Assembly (NCBI GenBank): GCA_963695105.1
Contig: CAVOGC010000008.1
Location: 57,394 to 121,393, forward strand
From: Competibacter sp963695105
GTDB lineage: Bacteria; Pseudomonadota; Gammaproteobacteria; Competibacterales; Competibacteraceae
DNA length: 64,000 nucleotides
Direction of reading: 5' to 3'
Within the stretch, counting starts at the first letter, position 1; each line of letters begins with the position of its first letter. The notes under the pieces are model-generated. The model saw only the letters and a list, made by a program, of their open reading frames with translations, ran no database searches and had not been told where the DNA came from. Position numbers and translations under genes: made by a program. Shown here one piece after another: positions 16,561-25,805 of this stretch.

Positions 16561-18561
16561 TCAAAAGCGCCAGTTCACCATCAAATAAAATTCCCGGGAG
16601 ATGAGATAGGCATCGCTGGCGGCGATCGCGGGGGTCCCGTATTCCAAGTGGCTGGGTCCCAGCAGATTGCGGCCAACCAGCGCCAGCTCCAGATCCTGGT
16701 CGGCCCGCCAGCCCAGGCGCGCGTCGGCGGTGAAGTAGGCTTTGACGGCGTAGGCGGGCAGCTCGCCGACATAGCGCGCTTGCACGTCCAGTGCCAGATC
16801 GCGACCGAGGTCCAGATTCGAGATGAGGCTGAATTGGTGACGTGGGGATTCGCCCTCGGCCCGCTTCGGGGACAGTTCGGTATTGTCCGGCTTCGGGTCG
16901 AGGTCGATGCTCAAATAGGAATAGGCCGCCCGCAGACGCCACGCATCCCACGGGCGGTAGTCGGCGGCCAGCTCGAAGCCGTGGGTCCAGCCTTGCAGGT
17001 TGTTGCCCACCTTGCTCGGCCAAAGCAGGTAGGGGGACGGCAGGGGCACGAGCGTCGGCGAACCGATCATGTCGATGGAAACCAGCCGGTCGTAGTCGCT
17101 CAGGAAAGCGGTGACGTCCAGACCCAGTTGGGGCGTCACTGGCAAGCGGTAACCAAGCTCGTAGCTGGTGAGGAGCTCGGCATCCAAATTGGCGTTGCCT
17201 CTGGACAGAATCACCAGCGGCAGATCCGAAGTCGCCGGGCTGGGCGGGATCAGCGAAATCAAAGTCCCGCTGTCCTCGATCAGGGAGGGCGTGCGCACGG
17301 CGCGGGAGATCGCGGCCCACAGGGTGCCGCGACCCGGCGGCGACCAGCGCAACCGGGCCGATGGCTGCCATTCCAGGCCGGTGAAATCGTTGTGTTCCGC
17401 TTTCACGCCCAAGGTCAGATAGAGCTGGTCCGGCATCAGGGTGATGTCGTCCTGAACGAAGGCGCTGAACAACTAGTCGGTCCGGCGCGGATCGGCGATG
17501 GCGGTGGGGGCGATTGCATCGACATCCAGCCTGACTGCTCGATAACTCAGTCCGGCGACCAGATTGTGCGCCCCCATAGTGGGAAACTGGTGGCAATAAG
17601 CCAGATCCAGCGTATCCACGACCGCCTCGGCGGCGTTGCCGACAACCTGCCATTTGTCCAGGCTGAAACGGTGGATGTAGCTCTGAAACACATCCTTGGC
17701 GCCGTCCGCCGAAACCGTTTCCCAGTAGCCCAGCAGATGACCGCCGCTGTACTGGCGTTCGCTACCCACGCGCTCGCGATAAAGCTCGCCCTGGACCATC
17801 AGGGCGGCGTCGCCCAAATCCCAATCGCCGCGAAAACCGCTGCGCCCGCCGCTCCAGTCCAAATCGGGGGCTTGACTCGGAAAGGCTTGTTCCAGGCCAT
17901 CCTGCTGGTGGACCTTGGCATAGAGGCGAGCATGACCGCTCTCCCCGAGCTTGAAGCCGGTGCGCGCCACCAGTTCGGACTGCTGGTCGCCCCCCACCGC
18001 GCTCACCAGCGTGCCTTGGGTATCCTCGGCGGGCTTGGTAATGATGTTGATGACGCCGTTGACCGCGTTCGCGCCCCAGGTGGCGCCACCGGGACCGCGC
18101 ACCACTTCGATGCGCTCCACATCCCGCAGGACGATATTCTGCTCGTCCCAGATCACGCCGGAGAACAGGGGCGTGTAGAGGCTGCGGCCGTCCACCATCA
18201 CCAGGAGTTTGTTGGCGAACTGGTTGTTGAAGCCGCGCGAGCTCACCGCCCATTCCGAGGCGCTGAGGCGCGCCACGTCGAGACCCGGCACCGTGCACAG
18301 CAGCTCTGGCAGGGTGGTGGCGCCGGAACGGCGGATATCCTCGGCGGTGATCACATACACCGCCGCCGCCGTGTCTTCCAGACGTTCCAGGCGGTTCGAG
18401 GCAATGGAGACGCGCAAATCGGCCAGTTCGTCCAGACTCATCTGTTTGAGGGCGCTCAAACTGTCCGCGCCGGCGTTGGCGCTGGCCAAGACAAGGGCGA
18501 ACCGCAGGGCCAGCGCCGGTCCGCCACCGGAGCGCGGGATCGAGCGGTCGTTTCTGTTCAT
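16561..18561 (-). pseudogene. TonB-dependent outer-membrane receptor interrupted by an in-frame TAG
   Basis: 667 codons in one frame, broken once by TAG at 17473-17475. Before it: a signal peptide (LALRFALVLASANAGA), a plug domain (AAAVYVITAEDIRRSGATT, VMVDGRSLYTPLFSGV, ERIEVVRGPGGATWGANAV) and the first strands of the barrel. After it: LFSAFVQDDITLMPDQLYL and strands to the terminal LMVNWRF, whose final Phe is typical of outer-membrane barrels. Frame, length and both ends are intact, so this is a single nonsense mutation or a base-calling error. Nearby genes use TAG as a normal stop, which argues against recoding. Ligand unknown; it heads the YfiR/kinase operon. Confidence 0.85.
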
Positions 18562-18639
18562 GAGGTTTTTTTCGGGGAATTATCAATTGTCATTGGTGAT
18601 CCGTGGTCGAGACAGGCGATCACCGTTTCGCCAAGTGGC

Positions 18640-18775
18640 GCTTGCCCGTGATCCATCGGCGCCTTCCTCCAACACCGCTCGCCGCGCGACCTCAACCCGA
18701 TCGAGTTTAGCGCGCACGCTTTCGATGGGCTCGGCGGCCCGCTCGGGCTGGCCGGACGCGGGCGGCCAGCGGATT
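18640..18775 (-). pseudogene. 3' remnant of a second HPt-type histidine kinase gene
   Basis: On the minus strand this reads PERAAEPIESVRAKLDRVEV..RRAVLEEG, closely matching the C-terminus of the intact kinase upstream (SERATEPIQTLCQQFNRVEA.LRAVLEKS). DNA similarity to 13098-13200 is visible by eye, for instance GGCCCGCTCGGxCTGGCCGG. No start or catalytic domain is present. It abuts the topB remnant without a gap. Boundaries are approximate. Confidence 0.65.
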
Positions 18776-18949
18776 GAGCTTACAACTGTCGCGTAAATGT
18801 TGGAAGCCCTGGCGGATGGCGTCGGGGATCAGCGCGGAAATCCATCGCCGGCTGAACGGCTTGCGGCAACCGGCGGCTTGGTGGAACCAGCGGAAGATCG
18901 ACTCGCCCTCGCGGACGGAAGGCTTTTCGGCAACGACCGCAATGCTCAC
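18776..18949 (-). pseudogene. 5' remnant of a second topoisomerase III gene
   Basis: Begins GTG with SIAVVAEKPSV, identical to the start of the intact topoisomerase III, then jumps to REGESIFRWFHQAAGCRKPF and continues to DAIRQGFQHLRDSCKLNPLAA. The residues that should lie between (about 13-95 of the intact gene, including much of the toprim core) are deleted. After LNPLAA the homology ends and the kinase remnant begins. A decayed duplicate of the 12.8-kb locus. Confidence 0.8.
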
Positions 18950-18958
18950 GGCCCGCGC

Positions 18959-19365
18959 TCAGTCCGCCAGCGCCGGTTTCCAGGTCCACTGTTCGCCCGG
19001 CTCCGCACCGGTCGCGGCCCGCCAGCTCGACTCCAAATCTTCTTCGACCCGCTCCACCACCGCGCCGTCCAACCGCTTCTGCCGGACAAAAGCCCGCAAC
19101 ATCTCCAGAATCCGGGCCGGGGACAGCGGCTGCCGGTAAGGCCGCTGTTGCGCCAGTGCCTGAAACACGTCGGCCACGGCGATGATCCGTATTTCCAGGG
19201 TCAGCTCCGCGCCGCCGCGATGGAACGGATAGCCCTGGCCATCGAGCGTCTCGTGATGGTAGGCGACCCAGACCGCGATGTCCTCCAGACCGTCGATGCC
19301 GCGCAGGATCTGGGATGTGATAAGGCGCCTGATTGCGGCATGACCGTTATCATCCAAACACCGGT
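18959..19365 (-). pseudogene. HD-GYP domain protein, C-terminal fragment
   Basis: The minus strand encodes VAYHHETLDGQGYPFHRGGAELTLEIRIIAVADVFQALAQQRPYRQPLS, the second half of an HD-GYP c-di-GMP phosphodiesterase with the HHExxDGxGYP signature. The first half, with the HD motif and any receiver or sensor domain, is missing: upstream the frame enters the 3' end of mtnA. TGA at 18959. It adds another c-di-GMP-type remnant to this decayed region. Confidence 0.75.
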
Positions 19366-20415
19366 TCAAGCGGTCTCCACCATCATTTGCGCCATCTTCG
19401 CGGTATCCGGCGCTCGCACCACCCCGCGCTCGGTCACCAGCGCATCCACCAGTTCCGCCGGCGTCACATCGAACGATGGATTCCAGGCTTCGGCCCCGGC
19501 GGCGGCGACCGGCTGGCCACCCAAGGTCAGCAACTCCTCGGCGGCGCGCTGTTCGATCGGAATATCGGCGCCGCTGACAAGGCTCATATCCACCGTCGAG
19601 GCCGGCGCCACCACCATGAACCGCACCCCGTGATACCGCGCGGCCACCGCCAGATGATAGGTGCCGATCTTGTTGGCGACATCGCCGTTGGCGGCGATCC
19701 GGTCCGCCCCGACGATGGCCCAGCGCACCCTGCCCTCCCGCATCAGCGCCGCCGCCGCTCCATCCGCCAGCAGCGTCACCGGAATGCCGTCCCGCACCAG
19801 TTCCCAGGCGGTCAGCCGCGCCCCCTGCAACCACGGCCGGGTTTCGTCGGCGTAGACTCGCTCGACCAAACCCGCCGCGTAGCCCTCGCGGATCACGCCC
19901 AGCGCCGTGCCGTAGCCGCCGGTGGCCAGCGAGCCGGTATTGCAATGGGTCAGCACCGCCCCGCGCTCGCCCAGCAACGCCGCGCCCAACTGCCCCATGC
20001 GCCGGTTGGCGGCGATATCCTCTTCATGGATCGCCCGCGCCTCGGCCAGCAGCTCCGCCGCCGGATCGCCACCCACTCGGGCGATCGCGCGCTCCATCCG
20101 CCGCAGTGCCCAAAACAGGTTGACGGCGGTCGGCCGGGCCGCCGCCAGCGCGGCGAGATCGCTCCCGACCGTTCTCCGCCACCGTTCAGGATCTTCGGCA
20201 TATCGAGCGCGGGCGGCCAACACCGTACCGTAGGCGGCGGCGATGCCGATCGCCGGCGCGCCGCGCACCACCATATCGTGGATCGCCTGAGCCACCTCCG
20301 TCGCGCCCGTCAGCCGCTGGTAGCGCTCCACGGCCGGCAGCAGGCGCTGGTCCAGCAGGTCCAGGGCGTCCTCGCGCCAGACAACGGCGCGCACGGCATC
20401 ATGGGCATACGGCAC
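19366..20415 (-). CDS. mtnA: S-methyl-5-thioribose-1-phosphate isomerase
   Basis: Converts methylthioribose-1-phosphate to methylthioribulose-1-phosphate in methionine salvage. Motifs: MVVRGAPAIGIAAAYG near residues 45-60, LTHCNTGSLATGGYGTALGVI (catalytic Cys), DGAAAALM, VGADRIAANGDVANKIGTYHLA (catalytic Asp) and PSFDVTPAELVDALVTERGVV. Start taken as GTG 20415 (VPYAHDAVRAVVW), which fits the family N-terminus; the frame stays open to a GTG at 20481. A deaminase gene acting on the same or related nucleosides lies 1 kb away and mtnB is at 55.4 kb. Confidence 0.92.
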   Translation of the reverse strand: MPYAHDAVRAVVWREDALDLLDQRLLPAVERYQRLTGATEVAQAIHDMVVRGAPAIGIAAAYGTVLAARARYAEDPERWRRTVGSDLAALAAARPTAVNLFWALRRMERAIARVGGDPAAELLAEARAIHEEDIAANRRMGQLGAALLGERGAVLTHCNTGSLATGGYGTALGVIREGYAAGLVERVYADETRPWLQGARLTAWELVRDGIPVTLLADGAAAALMREGRVRWAIVGADRIAANGDVANKIGTYHLAVAARYHGVRFMVVAPASTVDMSLVSGADIPIEQRAAEELLTLGGQPVAAAGAEAWNPSFDVTPAELVDALVTERGVVRAPDTAKMAQMMVETA

Positions 20416-20598
20416 GGCGGGTTTCGATCCAAGATGACTGAGATAAGACCTGCAAAGGCAAGGAGTGCTCAAGCCACGCACAGGGGCCGTTGTTATTTTA
20501 CGACAAGCCCGATTTTTCCCGGCTCATCGCAAAAATCTCTTGCCTAGATGCCAAGATGGCGCGCAAAATTAGGGCATTTATTGTTGGCACAACATTTT

Positions 20599-20626
20599 TT
20601 GCAATTCTGACACAACGTTGTATCAT
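20599..20626 (+). promoter_or_regulatory. Possible promoter for the OmpA-like gene
   Basis: TTGCAA at 20599-20604 and TATCAT at 20621-20626, separated by 16 bases. The spacer includes the palindrome ACAACGTTGT at 20612-20621. The stretch 20416-20783 has no gene and is locally AT-rich around this site. A sigma-70 call by eye only. Confidence 0.4.
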
Positions 20627-20783
20627 TACACACCATGGCCGGCCGGTTTGCCGCGCGCAGCGGTTGCCGCTCGGGTATACTGGTCAGCGGAAGATTGCGG
20701 TTCGAATGAATTCGGTCCCCGCGACCTGAAGGCCAAACGTACCGTGCACAGAATTTTTCATGCCTGCTTGGGAGAGTATATCG

Positions 20784-21404
20784 ATGAAAGTGAAACTGCA
20801 TAAGCTTAGCTTGGGCTTGGCTGCCTCGATGGTGTTATTCGCCGCGCTGCCCGCACACGCCCAAATCAACAAATACGGCTGCATCTATGCCGTCGACCCT
20901 TACGGCAAGATCGTCAAGGACCCCTACGGCAACTGCATCCGCACCCCGTACTGGACCGCCGAAAAGAACGTTCCGGAATGTGGCGCCGTGGCGGTGGTCG
21001 AGCCGGCCGCCCCGGTCGTCGAAACTCTTACCCTGGGCGCCGATGCCTACTTCGATTTCGACCGTGCCAACCTGAAGCCCGCTGGCCGCGCCAAGCTGGA
21101 TAAGCTGGTCACCGACCTGCGCCGGGTCTCCTCGGTCTCCTCGATTGAAATCGTCGGCCACACCGACAGCAAGGGCACCGAAGCCTACAACTTCCGGCTG
21201 GGCCAGCGCCGCGCCGACTCCGTGGCCAGCTACCTGACCGCCCAGGGCGTACCCGGTTCCATCATCTCGACCCGCAGCCGCGGCGAACTCGACCCGGTCG
21301 CCCCCAACACCCTGCCGAACGGCCGGGACAATCCGGCCGGCCGCGCGCTGAACCGCCGAGTGGTGATCACCGTGACCGCCATGGAGAAGGTGATCAGCCA
21401 GTAA
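20784..21404 (+). CDS. OmpA-family peptidoglycan-associated outer-membrane protein
   Basis: 206 aa from the ATG at 20784, which has GGGAGAG 8 bases upstream; an in-frame ATG at 20760 lacks one. A signal peptide (LSLGLAASMVLFAALPAHA) precedes a short Cys-containing linker region (YGCIYAVDPYGKIVKD). The C-terminal OmpA domain has DAYFDFDRANLKPAGRAKLDKL, EIVGHTDSKGTEAYNFRLGQRRADSVASYL and ALNRRVVITV, with the Asp and Arg that bind diaminopimelate. No membrane barrel is present, so it is probably a periplasmic or lipoprotein-like wall anchor. Followed by a strong terminator. Confidence 0.9.
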   Translation: MKVKLHKLSLGLAASMVLFAALPAHAQINKYGCIYAVDPYGKIVKDPYGNCIRTPYWTAEKNVPECGAVAVVEPAAPVVETLTLGADAYFDFDRANLKPAGRAKLDKLVTDLRRVSSVSSIEIVGHTDSKGTEAYNFRLGQRRADSVASYLTAQGVPGSIISTRSRGELDPVAPNTLPNGRDNPAGRALNRRVVITVTAMEKVISQ

Positions 21405-21429
21405 GCCGCCCGCGTTTTCCGGCTTCCAG

Positions 21430-21457
21430 CGCCCCGGTTCACCGGGGCGTTTTTTTT
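21430..21457 (+). terminator. Rho-independent terminator of the OmpA-like gene
   Basis: Perfect 8-bp stem CGCCCCGG/CCGGGGCG with a TTCA loop, followed by eight T residues. It lies 26 bp after the stop codon. A second GCCCCGGTGAACC just downstream could pair alternatively with the same loop region. Confidence 0.93.
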
Positions 21458-21509
21458 GCGCCGCCCCGGTGAACCGCTATAATCCGCCGCCATCGCCCGG
21501 AGACCCCCC

Positions 21510-22838
21510 ATGCCGCAAACCATCGCCGCCCTGCTCAACGCGCGCTGGATCGTTCCGGTCGAACCGGAAGGCCGGGTTCTCGAACATCACGCCCTCGCCG
21601 TTCAGGACGGCCGCATTCTCGCCATCCTGCCACGGGACGAAGCAATGGCCCGCTTCACCGCCGAGACCTGTCTGGACTTCGACCGGCACGTTCTTATCCC
21701 CGGCCTGGTCAACGCCCACACCCACGCCAGCATGACCCTGCTGCGCGGGCTGGCCGACGACCTGCCGCTGATGACCTGGCTGCAAGATCACATCTGGCCC
21801 GCCGAAACCCGCTGGGTCGATCCCGAATTCGTCCGCGCCGGAACCCGGCTGGCCATCGCCGAAATGCTGCGCGGCGGCACCACCTGCTTCAACGACATGT
21901 ACTTTTTCCCGGAAGCGACCGCCGCCGTCGCCCGCGAATGCGGCATCCGCGCCTGCGTCGGGCTGATCGCCCTGGACTTCCCCACGGCCTACGCCCGCAA
22001 TCTGGACGAGTACCTGGATAAAGGGCTGGCCCTGCACGAGGCGCTGCAAGGCGATGCGCGGGTCCGCGTCGCGTTCGCGCCGCACGCCCCCTATACCGTC
22101 TCGGCCTCGGCGTTGGAGCGCATCGGCCAGATGGCGGCCGAGCTGGACATCCCGATCCACATCCACGTCCATGAAACCGCCGCCGAGGTCGCCCGGTTCC
22201 AGGCCGAACACGGCTGCCGACCGCTGGAGCGGCTGGAGCGGCTCGGCCTGCTGTCGCCGCGACTGCTGGCCGTGCACATGACCCAGCTCGAACCGGCCGA
22301 AATCGAGCGACTGGCGGAGACCGGCGCCCATGTCGTCCACTGTCCGGAATCCAACCTCAAACTGGCCAGCGGTTTTTGTCCGGTCGCCCGACTCGACGCC
22401 GCCGGCGCCCATGTCGCGCTCGGCACCGACGGCGCGGCCAGCAACAACGATCTCGATCTGTTCGGCGAACTGCGCACCGCCGCTCTGCTGGGCAAGGGCG
22501 TGGCCGGCGACGCCGCCGCGCTGCCAGCCGCGCGGGTGCTGCGCATGGCCACCCTCCACGGCGCCCGGGCGCTGGGGCTGGAGCGGGAAACCGGCTCGCT
22601 CGAACCGGGCAAGGCCGCCGACATCGTCGCCGTCGATCTCGGCCAGCCGGAAACCGAACCGGTCCACCATCCCATCTCGCAACTGGTCTACGCCGCCGGC
22701 CGCCAGCACGTCACCGATGTCTGGGTCGCCGGCCGCCGGTTGTTGGCCGACCGGCGCCTGACCGCGCTGGACCTGGCGGACACGCTTCGGGAAGCACGCG
22801 GCTGGCGGGAACGCATCGCCGCGGAATGCCGGGCGTAA
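21510..22838 (+). CDS. Amidohydrolase of the TRZ/ATZ family, probable S-adenosylhomocysteine/methylthioadenosine deaminase
   Basis: 442 aa, cytosolic zinc amidohydrolase. Metal and active-site motifs: PGLVNAHTHASMTLLRG (HxH), AFAPHAPYTVS, IHIHVHETAAEV, VVHCPESNLKLASG and LGTDGAASNNDLDLF. The ordering and NLKLASG signature match the SAH/MTA/adenosine deaminase branch. It is followed by ubiG and a HAD phosphatase, the same order as PA3170-ubiG-mupP in Pseudomonas, and lies near mtnA. A role in clearing SAH or MTA from methylation reactions is inferred; chlorohydrolase-type activity cannot be excluded. Confidence 0.85.
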   Translation: MPQTIAALLNARWIVPVEPEGRVLEHHALAVQDGRILAILPRDEAMARFTAETCLDFDRHVLIPGLVNAHTHASMTLLRGLADDLPLMTWLQDHIWPAETRWVDPEFVRAGTRLAIAEMLRGGTTCFNDMYFFPEATAAVARECGIRACVGLIALDFPTAYARNLDEYLDKGLALHEALQGDARVRVAFAPHAPYTVSASALERIGQMAAELDIPIHIHVHETAAEVARFQAEHGCRPLERLERLGLLSPRLLAVHMTQLEPAEIERLAETGAHVVHCPESNLKLASGFCPVARLDAAGAHVALGTDGAASNNDLDLFGELRTAALLGKGVAGDAAALPAARVLRMATLHGARALGLERETGSLEPGKAADIVAVDLGQPETEPVHHPISQLVYAAGRQHVTDVWVAGRRLLADRRLTALDLADTLREARGWRERIAAECRA

Positions 22839-22910
22839 TCCGCGATGCCCGCCGGTCAAACTGGCGGAAGCGAGACCTACCCTTCAGCCGTTAGCAAGGT
22901 AAAACCGCAC

Positions 22911-23630
22911 ATGACGACCGCGAACCCCAACGTGGACCCCGAGGAAATCGCCAAATTCGAACAACTGGCCAGCCGCTGGTGGGACCCGGACAGCGAATTC
23001 AAACCGCTGCACGACACTAATCCCCTGCGCCTGGATTTCATCGACGCGCGGGTCGGCGGGCTGGAAGGCAAGCGAGTGGTCGATGTCGGCTGCGGCGGCG
23101 GCATCCTGGCCGAGAGCATGGCGCTGCGCGGCGCGCGGGTACTTGGCATCGATCTGGGCGAGGCGCCGCTGGCGGTCGCGCAACTGCACCAACTGGAATC
23201 CGGCGCGGTGCTCGATTACCGCCGCATTGCCGCCGAGGAGTTGGCCGAAACCGAACCAGCCGGTTTCGACGTGGTGACCTGCATGGAAATGCTGGAGCAT
23301 GTGCCCGACCCCGCCTCGACGATCCGGGCCTGCGCCCGACTGGTCAAGCCCGACGGGCACCTGATTCTCTCCACCATCAACCGCAACCCCAAGTCCTATC
23401 TGTTCGTCGTCGTCGGCGCGGAATACCTGTTGCGGATGCTGCCCAAGGGCACCCACGATTACCGCAAGTTTATCCGCCCCTCGGAACTGGATGGCTGGCT
23501 GCGCGCCGCCGGCCTGGCGCTGCGGGAGATCACCGGCCTGCATTACAATCCGCTGACCCGTGCGTATTGGCTGGGACCGGGCGTGTCGGTCAATTACATG
23601 GTGTATTGCCGCCCGGACGGCCTGGCATGA
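22911..23630 (+). CDS. ubiG: Ubiquinone biosynthesis O-methyltransferase UbiG
   Basis: Methylates the phenolic hydroxyls of ubiquinone intermediates using SAM. 239 aa from the ATG at 22911 (MTTANPNVDPEEI). The family hallmark EIAKFEQLASRWWDPDSEFKPLHDTNPLRL is followed by the SAM motif VVDVGCGGGILAESMA, VTCMEMLEHVPDP and the membrane-associated STINRNPKSYLFVVVGAEYLL insertion. An upstream in-frame ATG at 22845 is less likely. Its stop overlaps the HAD gene by 4 bases. Confidence 0.96.
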   Translation: MTTANPNVDPEEIAKFEQLASRWWDPDSEFKPLHDTNPLRLDFIDARVGGLEGKRVVDVGCGGGILAESMALRGARVLGIDLGEAPLAVAQLHQLESGAVLDYRRIAAEELAETEPAGFDVVTCMEMLEHVPDPASTIRACARLVKPDGHLILSTINRNPKSYLFVVVGAEYLLRMLPKGTHDYRKFIRPSELDGWLRAAGLALREITGLHYNPLTRAYWLGPGVSVNYMVYCRPDGLA

Positions 23631-24334
23631 ACCCCAGCCCTACCGGCGGCGCGACACCAGACTGCGTGCTGTTCGACCTGGACGGCACCCTGCTGGACAC
23701 CGCCCCCGACATGACGGCGGCGCTGAACCGGCTGCGCCGGGAGCGCGATCTGTCCGAACTGCCGGTCGAGATCATCCGCCCGACGGTCTCGCACGGCTCG
23801 CCGGGCATGCTGAAGGCCGGTTTCGGGCTGACCCTCGACGATCCGCTCTACGCCGAACTCAACCCGCGCTTCCTGGCGCTTTATCGGGAGGCCATCGCCG
23901 TCGAGACCGCGCTGTTCCCCGGCATGGCCGACGTACTGGACTACCTGGAGGCCGGCGCCATCCGCTGGGGCGTGGTCACCAACAAGCCGGGCTGGCTGAC
24001 CGAACCCCTGCTGAAAGCGCTGCATCTTTGGTCGCGGGCAGCCTGCGTGGTCAGCGGCGACACCCTGAGCACGCGCAAGCCGGACCCGGAACCGCTGCTG
24101 TACGCCTGCGCGCGGATCGGCGCGACCCCCGGCCGCTCGCTGTACGTGGGCGATGCCGAACGCGACATACTGGCCGGCAAGCAGGCCGGCATGACCGCGC
24201 TGGTGGCCGGTTTCGGCTATCTGGGCATCGAGGATCGGCCGGAAACCTGGAACGCCGACGGTTTCCTGCGGCGGCCGACCGATCTGTTCGCCTGGCTGGG
24301 TCCGCCGGCCGTCCCCGCAACCCGGGACGACTAG
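23627..24334 (+). CDS. HAD-IA phosphatase (phosphoglycolate phosphatase-like; possibly MupP)
   Basis: 235 aa, start ATG at 23627 overlapping the ubiG stop (ATGA). HAD motifs: FDLDGTLLDTAPD (motif I, nucleophile Asp), VVTNKPG (motif II), KPDPEPLLYA (motif III Lys) and YVGDAERDILAGKQAG (motif IV). Sequence alone reads as Gph, but the position right after ubiG is that of mupP in Pseudomonas, which dephosphorylates N-acetylmuramate 6-phosphate in wall recycling. I favour that reading without proof. Its TAG stop overlaps the convergent PP2C stop. Confidence 0.88.
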   Translation: MNPSPTGGATPDCVLFDLDGTLLDTAPDMTAALNRLRRERDLSELPVEIIRPTVSHGSPGMLKAGFGLTLDDPLYAELNPRFLALYREAIAVETALFPGMADVLDYLEAGAIRWGVVTNKPGWLTEPLLKALHLWSRAACVVSGDTLSTRKPDPEPLLYACARIGATPGRSLYVGDAERDILAGKQAGMTALVAGFGYLGIEDRPETWNADGFLRRPTDLFAWLGPPAVPATRDD

Positions 24335-25233
24335 GGCGGCACGGAAGCGCTGGCCACCGACTCCGTGCCGCTCCGGGCCAGCCACCACGCGCCGCCGACC
24401 GCCAGCAAGGCCGCCGCCAGCAAGGCAAGCAGCGGCGCGCGCGCGGCGAACCGGCGCCGGCGCGACTCAGACGGCTGGTTCGCCGCCTCGGCCCACAGCA
24501 CGGTGATGTTGTCCTGTTGGGCTTGCTGACGGGCTTCCACCGCCGTCAGCAAGCGGCGGCAAGGTTCCCTGCCACGCGCACTGGCCAACAGAGTGGCGAT
24601 TTCGCTTTCGCTGAGCGTCAGCAGGCCATCGCTGGCCAACAAGATCTGGTCGCCGCGCTTGAGCGGATAGGGTTGGCGCGGCAGATCCACCAGATCGACC
24701 TCCTCGCCGGTAACGGCACTGACCAGCGCGTTGCGGGCGGGATGGCGGGAAGCATCGGCGGCGCTGATCTCGCCGGCACTCACCTGAGCGGCCAGAATGC
24801 TGCGATAGGCATGATCCTGATTCAGACGGTGCAAGCGCCACCGCCGCCATAGCCACAACGGCGAGTCGCCCACGCTGATCCAGTACAACCCCTCCTCCGC
24901 CAGCACCACGGCCAGCAGCGTGCACCCCATCCCCGCCAAATGCTCCGGGTCGGACGCCACATCCAGCGCCATCCGCTGGTTCACATGCGCCAGAGTCCGT
25001 TCGAGCCGATCGGGGATGGTGGCGGCCGGCACCGTATCGTAGGTTTCGATGAAAGCGCGGACCGTCAGGGCACTGGCTCGGGCGCCCGCCTGTTCGCCTC
25101 CCATGCCGTCGGCCAACACCAACAGCAGATCGCCCGCCTCCAACTCCGGCGGCAGTTCGAATACCCCGTAATCGTCTTCCTGCCGGGCACGGCCCCCTTG
25201 CGCCGTACCTTCATCGTGCACCCAAGCCACCAT
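24331..25233 (-). CDS. PP2C-family Ser/Thr phosphatase with C-terminal membrane anchor
   Basis: 300 aa. Metal-binding motifs are all present: RQEDDYGVF, LLLVLADGMGGEQAG, WISVGDSPLWLW and QQDNITVLWAE. After the catalytic domain a basic segment (ESRRRRFAARAP) leads into one membrane helix (LLALLAAALLAVGGAWWLA), so the enzyme faces the cytoplasm. It is the last gene of a four-gene set with two FHA proteins and a Ser/Thr kinase, whose phosphorylation it presumably reverses. Ribosome site GGAGAGAG precedes the ATG. Confidence 0.92.
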   Translation of the reverse strand: MVAWVHDEGTAQGGRARQEDDYGVFELPPELEAGDLLLVLADGMGGEQAGARASALTVRAFIETYDTVPAATIPDRLERTLAHVNQRMALDVASDPEHLAGMGCTLLAVVLAEEGLYWISVGDSPLWLWRRWRLHRLNQDHAYRSILAAQVSAGEISAADASRHPARNALVSAVTGEEVDLVDLPRQPYPLKRGDQILLASDGLLTLSESEIATLLASARGREPCRRLLTAVEARQQAQQDNITVLWAEAANQPSESRRRRFAARAPLLALLAAALLAVGGAWWLARSGTESVASASVPP

Positions 25234-25248
25234 GCCGCTCTCTCCGCC

Positions 25249-25761
25249 TCACTCGCCTTCACGCCAGTCGAAACCACGACCGCACAGCGGTACGAAGCGC
25301 AAGCGGGTCTGCCCCATCCGCAAGGTTTCGCCGCCGGTCAGTTCCACGGATTTGTCCACCACCGGACAGTTATCGACCCAGTTGCCCGGCGCCATCGATT
25401 GCAGGTAAAAGCGGCGGGAACGCGCGGTGTAGATAATCGCCGCCTGACCATGGGGATCGATCTTGGGATCGCCGAAATCCAGTCGAACCCGCGCATCCGC
25501 GCCACGACCGATATCGTTGACCCCATAGCCCAGCGCCAGCACTTCACCCCGCCCCGGACCCTCGACGACAGCCAGCCAGCCGACGACCTGACTCGGGGCC
25601 AGATCGCGGGCGGGCGCCGCCGGGACCGCAACCGCCCGATCTCCGGCCGTCGCCGGCCGGGATTTGGCCGCCGCTTCGGAGCGGGCAACGCGGCGAGTCG
25701 GCTCGACGGGTGGAGCCTCGGACGAACCTTTTTTGAAGAAGCCACCACGATAAAGAGGCAT
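25249..25761 (-). CDS. FHA-like domain protein
   Basis: 170 aa. An Ala/Pro-rich N-terminal 60 residues are followed by an FHA-type beta domain: SQVVGWLAVVEGPGRGEVLALGYGVNDIGRGADARVRLDF, then AAIIYTARSRRFYLQ and VELTGGETLRMGQTRLRFVPL. The usual phosphothreonine-binding SxxH is replaced (DPKIDPHGQ), so binding may differ or be lost. It lies 15 bp upstream of the phosphatase gene. Confidence 0.75.
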   Translation of the reverse strand: MPLYRGGFFKKGSSEAPPVEPTRRVARSEAAAKSRPATAGDRAVAVPAAPARDLAPSQVVGWLAVVEGPGRGEVLALGYGVNDIGRGADARVRLDFGDPKIDPHGQAAIIYTARSRRFYLQSMAPGNWVDNCPVVDKSVELTGGETLRMGQTRLRFVPLCGRGFDWREGE

Positions 25762-25805
25762 GACTGATTTCTCTCGGGATCAACGCCGAACAGGCGGGCG
25801 GACGC

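Noticed and set aside
17473..17475. Recoded TAG (pyrrolysine or other)
   Set aside because: Nearby genes such as the HAD phosphatase (24332-24334) and PP2C end normally in TAG, and no decoding machinery is seen.
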